NCBI GenBank assembly: GCA_035304385.1
Contig: DATGQD010000041.1
Location: forward strand, 1-64,000
DNA from: ZC4RG29 sp035304385
GTDB lineage: Bacteria > Bacteroidota > Bacteroidia > Cytophagales > Cyclobacteriaceae
Direction of reading: 5' to 3'
Length of the DNA stretch: 64,000 nucleotides
Part shown: piece by piece, positions 16,899 through 26,470 of the stretch
Layout: every line of letters starts with the position of its first letter
Numbering within the stretch: the stretch's first letter is position 1
Notes under the pieces: generated by a model
The model's database searches: none
The model's input: only the letters and a program-made list of their open reading frames with translations
Told to the model about the DNA's origin: nothing
Made by a program: the position numbers and the translations under genes

Positions 16899-19613
16899 AT
16901 GGAATCACAAAAGACGCTGTTTCTGCTTGACGCATATGCCCTGATCTATAGAGCCCACTTCGCGTTCACCAAAAGTCCGCGCATCAATTCGAAGGGTCAC
17001 AACACGTCTGTGCCCTTCGGGTTCACGAACACACTCCTGGAAGTACTTCAAAAGCAAAAGCCCACACACATTGCCGTGGCTTTCGATACCTCCGCGCCAA
17101 CCTTCCGCGATCAACTCTTTGAAGAATACAAAGCCACGCGGCAGGAGACCCCGGAGGATGTTCGTTATGGAACGCCAAAGGTCAAGGAGATCATAAGAGG
17201 CTTTAACATCCCCATACTCGAAATGGATGGCTTCGAAGCCGACGACATCATCGGTACCCTGGCACAGCGTGCCGAACAGGAGGGTTTCCGTGTTTATATG
17301 ATGACGCCCGACAAGGATTTCGGCCAACTAGTGACCGAAAACGTGTTACTGTATAAGCCGGCCTACATGGGAAACGCCGTAGACATTATGGGTCCGGCCG
17401 AAGTTTGTGAAAAATGGGGTATAGACCAGGTCTCGCAGGTGACCGACATGCTCGGGCTGCAAGGTGATTCCAGCGACAATATACCGGGCATCCCGGGCAT
17501 CGGCCCGAAGACCGCCTCCGTACTATTAAAAAAGTACGGCACCGTCGAGGGCATTATCGCACATGCCTCAGAGTTGAAGGGCAAACAGAAAGAGCTCGTC
17601 GAAACCTACGGCAGCCAGGCTGTCCTTTCGAAACGACTGGCCACGATTATCACCGACGTACCCATCGACATCGACCTGGAATCGCTGGCCTACACGGGGC
17701 CTGATGCCGAGGTACTGAAACCCATCTTCGACGACCTGGAATTCAAGATGTTCTATGCCCGTGTCTTTAATGAGGGCGTTGCTGCGGCGACAAAGCCTGC
17801 ACGCTCGGCGCAACTCTCCATGTTCGGTCCCCCGGAGCCAGAGCCGGAAGTATCCGAAACCAGGAGCTTTGATCCATCCACCGTCCGGTACAAGATCGTC
17901 ACTGATGCGCGTGAACGTGCTGATCTGATCAGCCGGTTGATGAAACTTTCGGCAGTCGGCCTTGAAGTGGTAACCGAGGGGAAAGATGATGAACTACAGG
18001 TTTCGGGCATTGCGTTCGCTACCGTTCCCGGAGAGGCTTTTTATGTCTCGGTGACCCCCGAATACACCCAAGACATGCTCCTGCAGGAATTCGCCAGCGT
18101 GCTGAATCATCCTTCATTGGTTCGGGCCGGCCACAACCTGAAGGCGTCCATCCTGGCGTTGAAAATAGTCGACAGCGATATGCGCGGTAAGATGTTCGAC
18201 ACGATGCTGGCGCACTACCTGATCGAACCGGAAGCGTCGCATGACCTGGCCATACTCTGCAACCAATACCTGGGTTACACGCTCTCGGAGGGTGGAACCT
18301 CGCCCAGCGATGCCGCCTGCGAACGTGTCGACCAGGCGCTGCAGCTCAAAGAAAAACTCGAGGCGGAGCTGGAGCAACGGGGACATACCAAGCTCATGGA
18401 GGATGTCGAGATGCCGCTGGCGCGCGTACTCGCTTCCATGGAGTACGAGGGCGTGACCGTGGATATCCCAACGCTGCAAGCCATGTCGGAAGACCTCCGC
18501 ATGGAAAGTGAACGCGTCCAAGCGGAGATCTACGCCCTGGCGGGTGAACAGTTCAACATCGGATCACCGAAACAACTGGGTGAGATCCTCTTCGATAAGA
18601 TGAAGTTGCTCGAAAAGCCGAAGAAGACCAAGACAGGTCAATATGCGACCGGCGAAGATGTCCTGCTCGGCCTGGCGAATCAGCATGAGATCGCGAAAAA
18701 GATTCTCGACTACCGCGAGTATGAGAAACTGCGGTCCACGTATGTCGATGCCTTACCGCGGATGATCAGTCGGCGTGACGGGCGTATTCATACCGACTAC
18801 CGTCAGGCGTGGGCCGTAACCGGCAGGTTAAGCTCGAATAATCCTAACCTGCAGAACATCCCGATACGGACCGAAAAAGGACGCGCCATCCGCAAGGCTT
18901 TTGTCGCACGTGGCGACGATTATTTGTTCATGTCGGCCGACTACTCCCAGATCGAACTCCGCATTGCGGCCGCGTTCGCGCGTGATGAGACGATGATCGA
19001 AGCCTTCCGGACCGGGCGGGACATCCACACCACGACAGCCGCGCGTGTTTTCAAAGTGCCTGTCGACAAAGTCGATCCCAACATGCGGCGCAAGGCAAAG
19101 GAAGTCAACTTCGGCATCCTATACGGCAGCACAGCCTTCGGGCTGGCTCAGAATCTGGGTATCTCCCGCGCAGAAGCGGCGGAAATCATTAAGGCCTATT
19201 TCGCCGAATTCCCCGCCATCAAGCGGTACATGGACGACACCATTAACAAGGCACGCGAACTTCACTACGTGGAGACCATACTGGGACGCCGGCGCTACCT
19301 GCGTGACATCAATTCACGGAACATCACCACCCGCGGATTCGCAGAACGAAACGCCATTAACGCGCCCATCCAGGGAAGCGCCGCTGACATCATCAAGATC
19401 GCGATGATCAACATCCAATCGTGGATGGAACAGGAAGGCCTGCGCTCGCGGATGATCATGCAGGTACACGATGAACTCGTGTTCGATGTGCATAAAGATG
19501 AAGCGGAACTGATGAAAGAACGCGTTGTGTACCTGATGAAGAACGCGGTTTCATTGGAAGTTCCGATGGAGGTGGAAGCGGGAATTGGCAAGAACTGGCT
19601 CGAAGCGCACTGA
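16899..19613 (+). CDS. polA: DNA polymerase I
   Basis: 904 aa. The 5' nuclease domain (1 to ~290) has TPDKDFGQLV and GIPGIGPKTA. The polymerase domain has motif A DYSQIELRIAA, the O-helix RRKAKEVNFGILYG and motif C VHDELVFD, all intact. The middle 3'-5' exonuclease-like domain (~320-480) is decayed: the DxE of motif I reads as LEVVTE, the motif II Asp is replaced in NLKASILAL, and the motif III YxxxD segment is lost with much of its surroundings. So it should polymerise and remove primers but not proofread, as in some Bacillus PolA enzymes. A weak TAAGTTGC lies just before the start. Confidence 0.97.
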   Translation: MESQKTLFLLDAYALIYRAHFAFTKSPRINSKGHNTSVPFGFTNTLLEVLQKQKPTHIAVAFDTSAPTFRDQLFEEYKATRQETPEDVRYGTPKVKEIIRGFNIPILEMDGFEADDIIGTLAQRAEQEGFRVYMMTPDKDFGQLVTENVLLYKPAYMGNAVDIMGPAEVCEKWGIDQVSQVTDMLGLQGDSSDNIPGIPGIGPKTASVLLKKYGTVEGIIAHASELKGKQKELVETYGSQAVLSKRLATIITDVPIDIDLESLAYTGPDAEVLKPIFDDLEFKMFYARVFNEGVAAATKPARSAQLSMFGPPEPEPEVSETRSFDPSTVRYKIVTDARERADLISRLMKLSAVGLEVVTEGKDDELQVSGIAFATVPGEAFYVSVTPEYTQDMLLQEFASVLNHPSLVRAGHNLKASILALKIVDSDMRGKMFDTMLAHYLIEPEASHDLAILCNQYLGYTLSEGGTSPSDAACERVDQALQLKEKLEAELEQRGHTKLMEDVEMPLARVLASMEYEGVTVDIPTLQAMSEDLRMESERVQAEIYALAGEQFNIGSPKQLGEILFDKMKLLEKPKKTKTGQYATGEDVLLGLANQHEIAKKILDYREYEKLRSTYVDALPRMISRRDGRIHTDYRQAWAVTGRLSSNNPNLQNIPIRTEKGRAIRKAFVARGDDYLFMSADYSQIELRIAAAFARDETMIEAFRTGRDIHTTTAARVFKVPVDKVDPNMRRKAKEVNFGILYGSTAFGLAQNLGISRAEAAEIIKAYFAEFPAIKRYMDDTINKARELHYVETILGRRRYLRDINSRNITTRGFAERNAINAPIQGSAADIIKIAMINIQSWMEQEGLRSRMIMQVHDELVFDVHKDEAELMKERVVYLMKNAVSLEVPMEVEAGIGKNWLEAH

Positions 19614-19675
19614 GCGCAGACCCCTTACTCAGCACACCGGCATCTGCAACTCCCGCCGCGCCTTTCCAACGCCGC

Positions 19676-20203
19676 TCACTTCGCTGCGTTCGCCAGTATC
19701 TCCGCTTCCGACACTTGCCGAAACGAAAACCGGTAGCCTTCGTAGGTGGCGAGGCCGTAGAAAAGGAGGTCTATAGGGCTAAAGGTAGCCATCATGGCGC
19801 GGGGTACAAGCGAATAATCGATGCCAAGTAAGACCTGCGTGTAGCCAATCCCCTCGTCGCTGGCGATAAAGCCAACCAGGGTGAACAGGTTGCCCAGAAG
19901 GCACCCGCCGAGCGCTAATGCGGCACCCAGTATGCCAAATGCCTGATCGAGGCCTTTCCCGGCGAACCGAACGGTATAGCCCACAATAAACCCTACGGCA
20001 ACGGCCATGTAGCCGATCTGCATGTTGGTAGCCACCGTGATGATGGCCCATAGTACTGCGCCGACAATGGCGGCCGCCACGCCTCCGAGGAGGGCCAACG
20101 GCATATTCTGTTCCAGGCGCAACATTTCCCTGTACTGGTACAGCTTGCCCTCGTCCAGGATGGAAGCCGCAGCTTGGGGTTGAGTGCTAGATTGATTTTC
20201 CAT
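19676..20203 (-). CDS. Membrane protein of unknown function
   Basis: 175 aa. A soluble N-terminus with SILDEGKLYQYREMLRLEQN is followed by four likely membrane helices (about 38-58, 64-84, 88-112 and a last one near 135-150) rich in Gly and Ala. The C-terminal tail is soluble. I recognise no named family. The region upstream (20204-20321) has a TACCTTTA close to the -7 consensus. Confidence 0.65.
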   Translation of the reverse strand: MENQSSTQPQAAASILDEGKLYQYREMLRLEQNMPLALLGGVAAAIVGAVLWAIITVATNMQIGYMAVAVGFIVGYTVRFAGKGLDQAFGILGAALALGGCLLGNLFTLVGFIASDEGIGYTQVLLGIDYSLVPRAMMATFSPIDLLFYGLATYEGYRFSFRQVSEAEILANAAK

Positions 20204-20321
20204 AGTTTCGGGGGGTTGGAGAGATAACCTAAAGGTATATACCCCGTACCTCCCTTTTGGTGAAAAGACCCCGCATCCCTGATGATGTAAGAAAAGACCC
20301 GGTTCCTAAACATTTTATGCA

Positions 20322-21287
20322 ATGGAAAAAAAGAGACCCGACGCCGAAGCGATTTTAAGCGCAGCCAGGCGCATAGAACCCTATGTGCTTCGCACTCCCG
20401 TACTCACAAGTGCCGCCATCGACAAGTCAGTCGGAGGCTCGGTTTTCTTTAAATGCGAAAACCTCCAGTCAATAGGTGCTTTTAAGGTACGTGGCGCCAC
20501 CAATGCCGTCCTCTCCTGCACGGATGCCGAGCTTCGCTACGGTGTGGCTACGCACTCGTCTGGCAACCACGCGCAAGCGGTAGCGCGTGCAGCAAAAAGC
20601 GCCGGTGTTCCGGCCTACATTGTCATGCCCGCTTCAACACAAAAGATCAAGCAGAAGGGCGTATTGTTTTACGATGGAAAGATAGTCGAATGCGACACGT
20701 CGATCGAATCAAGAGAGAAGACTCTCGCAAAGGTCGCACATGATACCGGCGCACACATCGTGCATCCCTACAACGACTACGATGTTATTGCGGGGCAGGC
20801 AACGGCTGCGAAAGAACTAACCGATGAAGTAAAAAAACTGGACTACGTGTTGGTCCCTGTCGGAGGGGGCGGACTGCTCGGCGGCACGCTGCTCAGTGTA
20901 CACTATTTCTCACCGCACACAAAGGTCTTCGGGGGTGAACCGCAGGGGGCCGACGACGCATATCGTTCGCTGAAGTCCGGAAAGATTGAGCAATCACAGG
21001 GAGAGACTATCGCAGATGGCTTGCGTTCAAACCTGGGCGACAAGACCTTTCCCATCATCCGCGAATATGCGACCAGTATCATTACAGTTAGCGACACTGA
21101 AATTGTCTCCGCCATGAGAACAATGTGGGAAGAACTGCGCCTCATTGTTGAGCCCTCAGGGGCCGTGCCCTTTGCCGCGCTGCTCAAGAAGAAGGAGCTG
21201 TTCGCGCATGCACGAACCGGCATTATTATTTCCGGTGGCAACGTAGACCTCGAACGCGCTATGGCGCTCTTTCGGGGTCAAATTTAG
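20322..21287 (+). CDS. PLP-dependent threonine/serine dehydratase
   Basis: 321 aa fold-type II PLP enzyme. The Schiff-base lysine is K55 in GAFKVRGATN, the cofactor phosphate loop is GGGGLLGG near residue 185, and the substrate loop SSGNHAQA is near 79. Length and lack of a regulatory ACT domain fit catabolic threonine ammonia-lyase or serine racemase/dehydratase rather than biosynthetic IlvA. It would convert threonine to 2-oxobutanoate or serine to pyruvate. Its TAG stop overlaps the stop of the convergent M1 peptidase as TTAG. Confidence 0.88.
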   Translation: MEKKRPDAEAILSAARRIEPYVLRTPVLTSAAIDKSVGGSVFFKCENLQSIGAFKVRGATNAVLSCTDAELRYGVATHSSGNHAQAVARAAKSAGVPAYIVMPASTQKIKQKGVLFYDGKIVECDTSIESREKTLAKVAHDTGAHIVHPYNDYDVIAGQATAAKELTDEVKKLDYVLVPVGGGGLLGGTLLSVHYFSPHTKVFGGEPQGADDAYRSLKSGKIEQSQGETIADGLRSNLGDKTFPIIREYATSIITVSDTEIVSAMRTMWEELRLIVEPSGAVPFAALLKKKELFAHARTGIIISGGNVDLERAMALFRGQI

Positions 21288-23515
21288 CGGACCTGGCTCT
21301 TGTATTGATCGAACCTGGAAGGTGGCCGTTTCGGGAAAACGTTGTTGCGAATGTTGACGTCGCCCAGCTTTTGCTCAGGATCGATTACGAGCGCTTGCAC
21401 TTCCTTATCCTTTATGAACACTTTGGTGATCTGGTCCGGATTAAGTCGCCAGACCTCGGCGGGGAGCACTTCGGTTTCCTTACTCCCGTCGGCATAGGTC
21501 CATTCAAGTATGACCGGCGTAACAAGACCTCCCACATTTCGAAGCGTCACCTCATACAGGTTCTTGTCTTTGAGTTGGCTGATGACGACCGCGTCGTCGA
21601 TCCGGCTGCGGAACTCCCCATACCCGTCAGATCCTGTACGCATCAGGCGAAACGATTGGGGCCCGTCGCCGAAGCCTTCCCGGGAATCAGGCGTACTCAA
21701 TGATGACGCCGACCTGGGTGTCCTGGATTCCAGGTCCTGCTTGCCTTCATCGACGCGGTGCCATTTCACATCGGCGACTTCCACGTCTACATGATCCGTT
21801 CCGAAAAACCATCCCCGCCAGAACCAGTCGAGGTCCACGCCCGACACATTCTCCATTGTCCTGAAAAAATCAGCAGGCTTGGGATGCTTGAACGCCCAAC
21901 GGTTCGCATACTCGCGGAAGGCCCGATCGAACAATTCCTCGCCCAGTATGGTCTCACGAAGTAATGTAAGCGCGGCTGCTGGTTTGAAGTATGCGTTGTT
22001 GCCGTATTCACCGTCGCGGACATTGTCGGCCGAGGTCATGATCGGGCGCATGACGCTCGCATCCCCTCTCATGTAAGACGTAACACTCTTCGGCAAGCCT
22101 TCCTGGAAATTCAATTCCGGATAGCGGCTTCGGATGGTTTCGCCTTCGAGGAACGTGTTCAGCCCTTCATCCATCCATGCCCACTGTCGCTCATCTGAAT
22201 TCACGATCATCGGGAAGAAATTATGCCCCACTTCATGGATGATGACGCTGATCATCCGGGTTAGGGTGCTTTGCGAATAGCTGCCGTCCGGATCCGGTCT
22301 ACCCAGGTTGAAACAGATCATCGGATACTCCATGCCGATATCTGCGGCATGCACCGACCATGCAACCGGATAAGGATAATCGAATGTTCTTGACGAGTAA
22401 AACTCCAATGCGTTCTTCACCGCGAGCGTAGAGTGCTCCTGCCACAACGGGTTGCCCTCCCGCGGGTATAGCGACATCGCCAGAGGCGTATTGTTGCCGG
22501 TGCGTACAGCCATGGCATCCCAGATGAACTTTCGCGAATGGGCAAACGCAAAGTCGCGTACGTTTTCCGCACGAAATACCCAGGTGCTTTTTCTTTTTGA
22601 TCGTTGCTTCTCGTTCTTCAGCGCTTCGTCCGGCGTTACGATAAACACGGGTTTGTCAAACGTCTGCCGGGCTTTGTCGAGTCGTTGCATCTGGTCGCGG
22701 GTGAGCACGTCGCGGGGGTTCTGCAATACCCCCGTTGCACCGACGATATGATCGGAAGGCACCGTGATCTTTACTTCATAGTTGCCGAACGTAAGTGCAA
22801 ACTCGCCTTGCCCGAGGAACTGCTTGTTTTGCCATCCTTCGTAATCGTCGAACACACACATGCGCGGGTACCATTGTGCGAAGGCATACACGTAGTTCCC
22901 GTCTTCAGGAAAATACTCATAGCCACCACGCCCATCGGTAAATTTCATACGATCGTACTCCTGATAGGTCCATGCAACCGAAAAGGAATATTTTTCGCCC
23001 GTGCGCAAGGGCGTCGGAAGGTCGATCCGCATCATGGTTTCATTGATGGTATAGGACAGCGATTTACCTGCCGCGTCCGTCACCGATTTTATTTGAAAAC
23101 CCCCCTCGTATCCGCTCACGTCGATGTTGCTATTCTTCAGAAAATATGCGGGAAGAGAATCATACACTTTGCCCGGCGTTGAACGCGAGGCCATGCTGTT
23201 CCTGGCGAACAGATTTTGGTCGAGCTGCATCCAGAGATACCGCAGCGTCTCCGGTGCATTGTTGTGGTAAGTGATGGTTTGGTGGCCGGTCAACACTTGC
23301 GTATCGTCGTCGACGGCTACCTCGATAACATAGTCGGCCCGTTGCTGCCAGTATTTGGGTCCGGGTGCGCCGGAGCCCGTACGGTAGGGATTCGGCGTCG
23401 GAATCTCGTCGGGGCGAAGCTGTTCGAATTTACCGGGTTGACTCTGTGCAACCGCTGCGAGCATTGTGACCACCGTCAGGACGCACGCGCCCAGTGCTTT
23501 TTGCAAGATCCTCAT
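21284..23515 (-). CDS. Secreted M1 family metallopeptidase (tandem copy B)
   Basis: 743 aa with a signal peptide ending near AVAQSQ. The zinc site is HEVGH at residue 427, then 18 residues to the Glu of DEGLN. In place of the classic GxMEN exopeptidase motif it has GMEYPM, a change seen in both tandem copies. The C-terminal third is beta-rich with an EVxDVKWHRVD stretch that may form an extra sandwich. It starts 5 nt after the end of the upstream paralogue, so the two form an operon. Substrate is unknown. Confidence 0.92.
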   Translation of the reverse strand: MRILQKALGACVLTVVTMLAAVAQSQPGKFEQLRPDEIPTPNPYRTGSGAPGPKYWQQRADYVIEVAVDDDTQVLTGHQTITYHNNAPETLRYLWMQLDQNLFARNSMASRSTPGKVYDSLPAYFLKNSNIDVSGYEGGFQIKSVTDAAGKSLSYTINETMMRIDLPTPLRTGEKYSFSVAWTYQEYDRMKFTDGRGGYEYFPEDGNYVYAFAQWYPRMCVFDDYEGWQNKQFLGQGEFALTFGNYEVKITVPSDHIVGATGVLQNPRDVLTRDQMQRLDKARQTFDKPVFIVTPDEALKNEKQRSKRKSTWVFRAENVRDFAFAHSRKFIWDAMAVRTGNNTPLAMSLYPREGNPLWQEHSTLAVKNALEFYSSRTFDYPYPVAWSVHAADIGMEYPMICFNLGRPDPDGSYSQSTLTRMISVIIHEVGHNFFPMIVNSDERQWAWMDEGLNTFLEGETIRSRYPELNFQEGLPKSVTSYMRGDASVMRPIMTSADNVRDGEYGNNAYFKPAAALTLLRETILGEELFDRAFREYANRWAFKHPKPADFFRTMENVSGVDLDWFWRGWFFGTDHVDVEVADVKWHRVDEGKQDLESRTPRSASSLSTPDSREGFGDGPQSFRLMRTGSDGYGEFRSRIDDAVVISQLKDKNLYEVTLRNVGGLVTPVILEWTYADGSKETEVLPAEVWRLNPDQITKVFIKDKEVQALVIDPEQKLGDVNIRNNVFPKRPPSRFDQYKSQVR

Positions 23516-23520
23516 TCTTG

Positions 23521-25740
23521 TCAGCGCGTTGCGTTTTTCTTAAACGAATCGAATCGTCCGGGTTTCGTCTCTCGCGGGAACACGTTGTTTTCTGTATCGA
23601 TGTCAGTGGTTTGTGCCAAAGGATCGAGTACAACGCTGACAACCTCCTTATCCTTCACAAAGACGCGGGTTATTTTGCGCTCGTTGGTACGCCAGATTTC
23701 AGCAGGCAGTTGTTCTGTTTCAGATGTTCCGTCGCGGTAGTTCCATTGAATGATGACGGGCATGACCAGTCCACCCTCGTTGCTCAACTCGACCTCGTAG
23801 AGGTTTTTACCTTCAAGTTTGCTGAGCGCTTCCTTGTCGTCAATCCGGCTACGGAACTCCCCGTAAAACCGGGCGTCGGTAGGGACTACGTGAAAAGGTC
23901 GTGGGCCTGCATCGAAGGGCGACTGTCCGGGTTTGGCAGATCCGAGATCTCCCTTGGCGCTCTTTTTGTCGCGGCCTTCCAGGTTTGCCTTTTCCGCATC
24001 CAGGCGGTACCAGGTTACATTATTCACCGCCTGATCAACGCTCTCGGTAGTATAGAACCATCCCTTCCAGAACCAGTCCAGATCGACCGCCGACGCGTCT
24101 TCCATTGTTCTGAAAAAGTCGGCGGGCTGTGGATGCTTGAATGCCCAACGCCTTGCGTACTCCTTGAAGGCAAAGTCAAACAACTCCGGTCCCATAATCA
24201 CTTCACGAAGGATGCTCAGCGCCGTGGCGCATTTCGCATACTGCTCGGCGCCCAACTGAATGATCTGCTCGGGATTGGTCATGAGCGGCCGGCTTGTTTC
24301 CTTGCCGCCCTTCATATAGGGAATCAATAATTCGGCCGGGCCGCGCCGGCTGGGAAAATTTTCGTACTGCTCCACCTCTGTCCGATATTGGAGGAAGGTG
24401 TTGAGGCCCTCGTCCATCCATGCCCACTGCCGCTCGTCGTTGTTGACGATCATCGGGAAAAAGTTGTGCCCGATTTCATGAATAATCACGCCAATCATGC
24501 CGTACTTCTTAGCCTCCGTGTATTTGCCGTTGACAGGGCGACCGTAGTTGAAGCAAATCATCGGGTACTCCATTCCGATATCCGCGGTATGTACGGATAT
24601 CGCGACGGGGTAAGGATAGTCAAAAGTATATTTGGAATAGGTGATCAGGGTGTTCTTCACGGCTTTGGTCGACTCCTGTTCCCACAGCGGATTGCCCTCT
24701 TTCGGATAGAAAGACATCGCCATCGGAGTCTTGGTGTCGAGTTTTACGGCCATAGCATCCCAGATAAATTTACGGGACGTGGCGAATGCGAAATCGCGTA
24801 CGCTGTCGGCGTGAAACTCCCATGTCTTCTTCTGCCGGCTACGCGATGCCTCGTTAGCGCGGGCTTCCGCCTCAGTGATAATGAACACCGGTTTATCGAA
24901 CGTCGTGCGTGCTTTGCGAAGCCGTTCCTGTTGTTCAGGCGTCAACACCTGGTCGGCGTTCTGCAACGTTCCGGTCGCCGCTACGACATGGTCAGCCGGA
25001 ACGGTAATCTTTACCTTGTAGCTTCCGAAGGGCAATGCGAACTCGCCTCTTCCCAGGAACTGTTTGTTTTGCCAGCCCTCGTAGTCATCGAACACGCACA
25101 TACGCGGGAAAAACTGGGCGATGGTATACACATAGTTTTTGTCCTCCTCGAAATACTCCAGGCCGCTGCGTTGTCCGTCGATCATCCGGTCGCCGATGTT
25201 ATACGACCACTCGATAGAAAACCGGTAGGTCTCACCGGTCTTCAAGGGGGTCGGCAGATCAACACGCATCATCGTGTAGTTGACGGTGAACGGCAAGGTT
25301 TGGCCGTCTGAAGACTTGACAGACGTAATGTTATAGCCGCCGGACTTTCCCATCAGATCAAGCGTCTTGACAATTTCGCGGGTATGCGTACCGTCCTTGA
25401 TCTGATTGGTCTTTGTTTTTGACGTGAGGTTGTCGTCGGCCAGTATGTTTTGATCGAGTTGGAGCCAAAGGAATGAAAGGCTCTCGGGGGCATTGTTGTG
25501 GTAGGTTATCGTTTCCTTGCCTGTGATCGTCTGGTTGTCGTCGTTGAGTTCGACTTCGATCTCATAGTCGGCCCGTTGTTGCCAGTACGATGGTCCGGGC
25601 GACCCAGACCCCGTACGATATTCATTGGGAGTAGGCAGCAAGGGTCCGAGTTGTTCAAATTTACCTTCCCAGCGGTTTGCCTCCTGCCCGAAGGTCGAAA
25701 GGGCCAGAAGACACAACCCCGCAGTCATCAATCGCTTCAT
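23521..25740 (-). CDS. Secreted M1 family metallopeptidase (tandem copy A)
   Basis: 739 aa with signal peptide ending near STFGQ. HEIGH at residue 421 and DEGLN supply the zinc ligands, and GMEYPM replaces GxMEN. It aligns with the downstream copy over its whole length, including PNEYRTGSG near the N-terminus, FFPRMCVFDDYEGWQNKQF and the C-terminal DPxxxxxDxxxxNNVFP pattern, so the pair arose by tandem duplication and then diverged, for example in the loop near the catalytic Glu (LQYRTEVEQYENF versus LEGETIRSRYPEL). HupE/UreJ-like and DUF6702 genes lie upstream. Confidence 0.92.
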   Translation of the reverse strand: MKRLMTAGLCLLALSTFGQEANRWEGKFEQLGPLLPTPNEYRTGSGSPGPSYWQQRADYEIEVELNDDNQTITGKETITYHNNAPESLSFLWLQLDQNILADDNLTSKTKTNQIKDGTHTREIVKTLDLMGKSGGYNITSVKSSDGQTLPFTVNYTMMRVDLPTPLKTGETYRFSIEWSYNIGDRMIDGQRSGLEYFEEDKNYVYTIAQFFPRMCVFDDYEGWQNKQFLGRGEFALPFGSYKVKITVPADHVVAATGTLQNADQVLTPEQQERLRKARTTFDKPVFIITEAEARANEASRSRQKKTWEFHADSVRDFAFATSRKFIWDAMAVKLDTKTPMAMSFYPKEGNPLWEQESTKAVKNTLITYSKYTFDYPYPVAISVHTADIGMEYPMICFNYGRPVNGKYTEAKKYGMIGVIIHEIGHNFFPMIVNNDERQWAWMDEGLNTFLQYRTEVEQYENFPSRRGPAELLIPYMKGGKETSRPLMTNPEQIIQLGAEQYAKCATALSILREVIMGPELFDFAFKEYARRWAFKHPQPADFFRTMEDASAVDLDWFWKGWFYTTESVDQAVNNVTWYRLDAEKANLEGRDKKSAKGDLGSAKPGQSPFDAGPRPFHVVPTDARFYGEFRSRIDDKEALSKLEGKNLYEVELSNEGGLVMPVIIQWNYRDGTSETEQLPAEIWRTNERKITRVFVKDKEVVSVVLDPLAQTTDIDTENNVFPRETKPGRFDSFKKNATR

Positions 25741-25809
25741 TTCAGCTCAGTTTACGTTTAGGTTATTTTGGTGCGCCAACGGCACAATGGCTGCAATGGG
25801 TCCGTAGAA

Positions 25810-26397
25810 TCACCAGAATGCAGCGTCCTTCATCAGCACGAGGGATATCCCGGCAATCGCTGAGGAGATAACAAGCCTCCAATCACGCCTGCTCACACCA
25901 AACAAGTCTACAAAGATAAAACAACTTGACAGAAACAGCAGCACAATCACAATCTGTCCGAATTCAAGACCGATATTGAACGCGAGTAAAGGTGTCGTTA
26001 TGTTGGCGCTCTTTCCCAGGATCTCACGGAGATAGTTGGAGAAGCCCATTCCGTGGATAAGGCCGAAGAAAAGGGCCAGGGCATAGTTGAGCTGAATCCT
26101 GCGATCCTGGAAGTAGTCATCGCGTTTGAGGATGTTGCTGGCCGCCGTAAGCAATATCGTCAGTGGGATCAGGAACTCGACGACGTCGCCGCGCACATTG
26201 ATGATGTGAAACGTTGCCAGGGCAAGGGTAATGGAATGGCCCACGGTAAAGGCGGTCACCAGGATGAGAACCCGGCGCCAATCGCGCAGCGTGTATATCG
26301 CGCAAAGGGCAATGACGAAAAGGATGTGGTCATATCCGTTGCGGTAATCCAGGATGTGATCCTTACCCAGCACGAAGTACAATCCGAATTCATCCAT
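25810..26397 (-). CDS. HupE/UreJ-like membrane protein
   Basis: 195 aa with about six membrane helices. Conserved His motifs GYDHILFV near residue 21, GHSITLAL near 53 and LIHGMGFSNYL near 112 mark the HupE/UreJ_2 family. Members are linked to nickel or cobalt transport, yet Bacteroidota copies occur next to M1 peptidases and DUF6702 without hydrogenase or urease genes, as here, so metal transport is only a family-level guess. Divergent from the DUF6702 gene with 73 nt between. Confidence 0.82.
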   Translation of the reverse strand: MDEFGLYFVLGKDHILDYRNGYDHILFVIALCAIYTLRDWRRVLILVTAFTVGHSITLALATFHIINVRGDVVEFLIPLTILLTAASNILKRDDYFQDRRIQLNYALALFFGLIHGMGFSNYLREILGKSANITTPLLAFNIGLEFGQIVIVLLFLSSCFIFVDLFGVSRRDWRLVISSAIAGISLVLMKDAAFW

Positions 26398-26429
26398 ATA
26401 CGTTGTACCAAAAGTTCAATAATAACCTT

Positions 26430-26437
26430 TAATTTTG
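26430..26437 (+). promoter_or_regulatory. Candidate promoter of the DUF6702-gldB genes
   Basis: TAATTTTG matches TAnnTTTG exactly and lies 33 nt before the ATG at 26471. No good TTTG is found at the expected -33 distance. Confidence 0.4.
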
Positions 26438-26470
26438 AATTCGGTTGATTACGTCTATTTTAACGGCACA

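Noticed and set aside
24388..25311. 307-codon frame opposite the M1 peptidase copy A
   Set aside because: Antisense shadow of a confidently assigned gene; a similar shadow exists opposite copy B (22604-23182).
25810..26397. HupE-like gene as part of a hydrogenase or urease cluster
   Set aside because: No hydrogenase or urease structural gene lies anywhere in the window.
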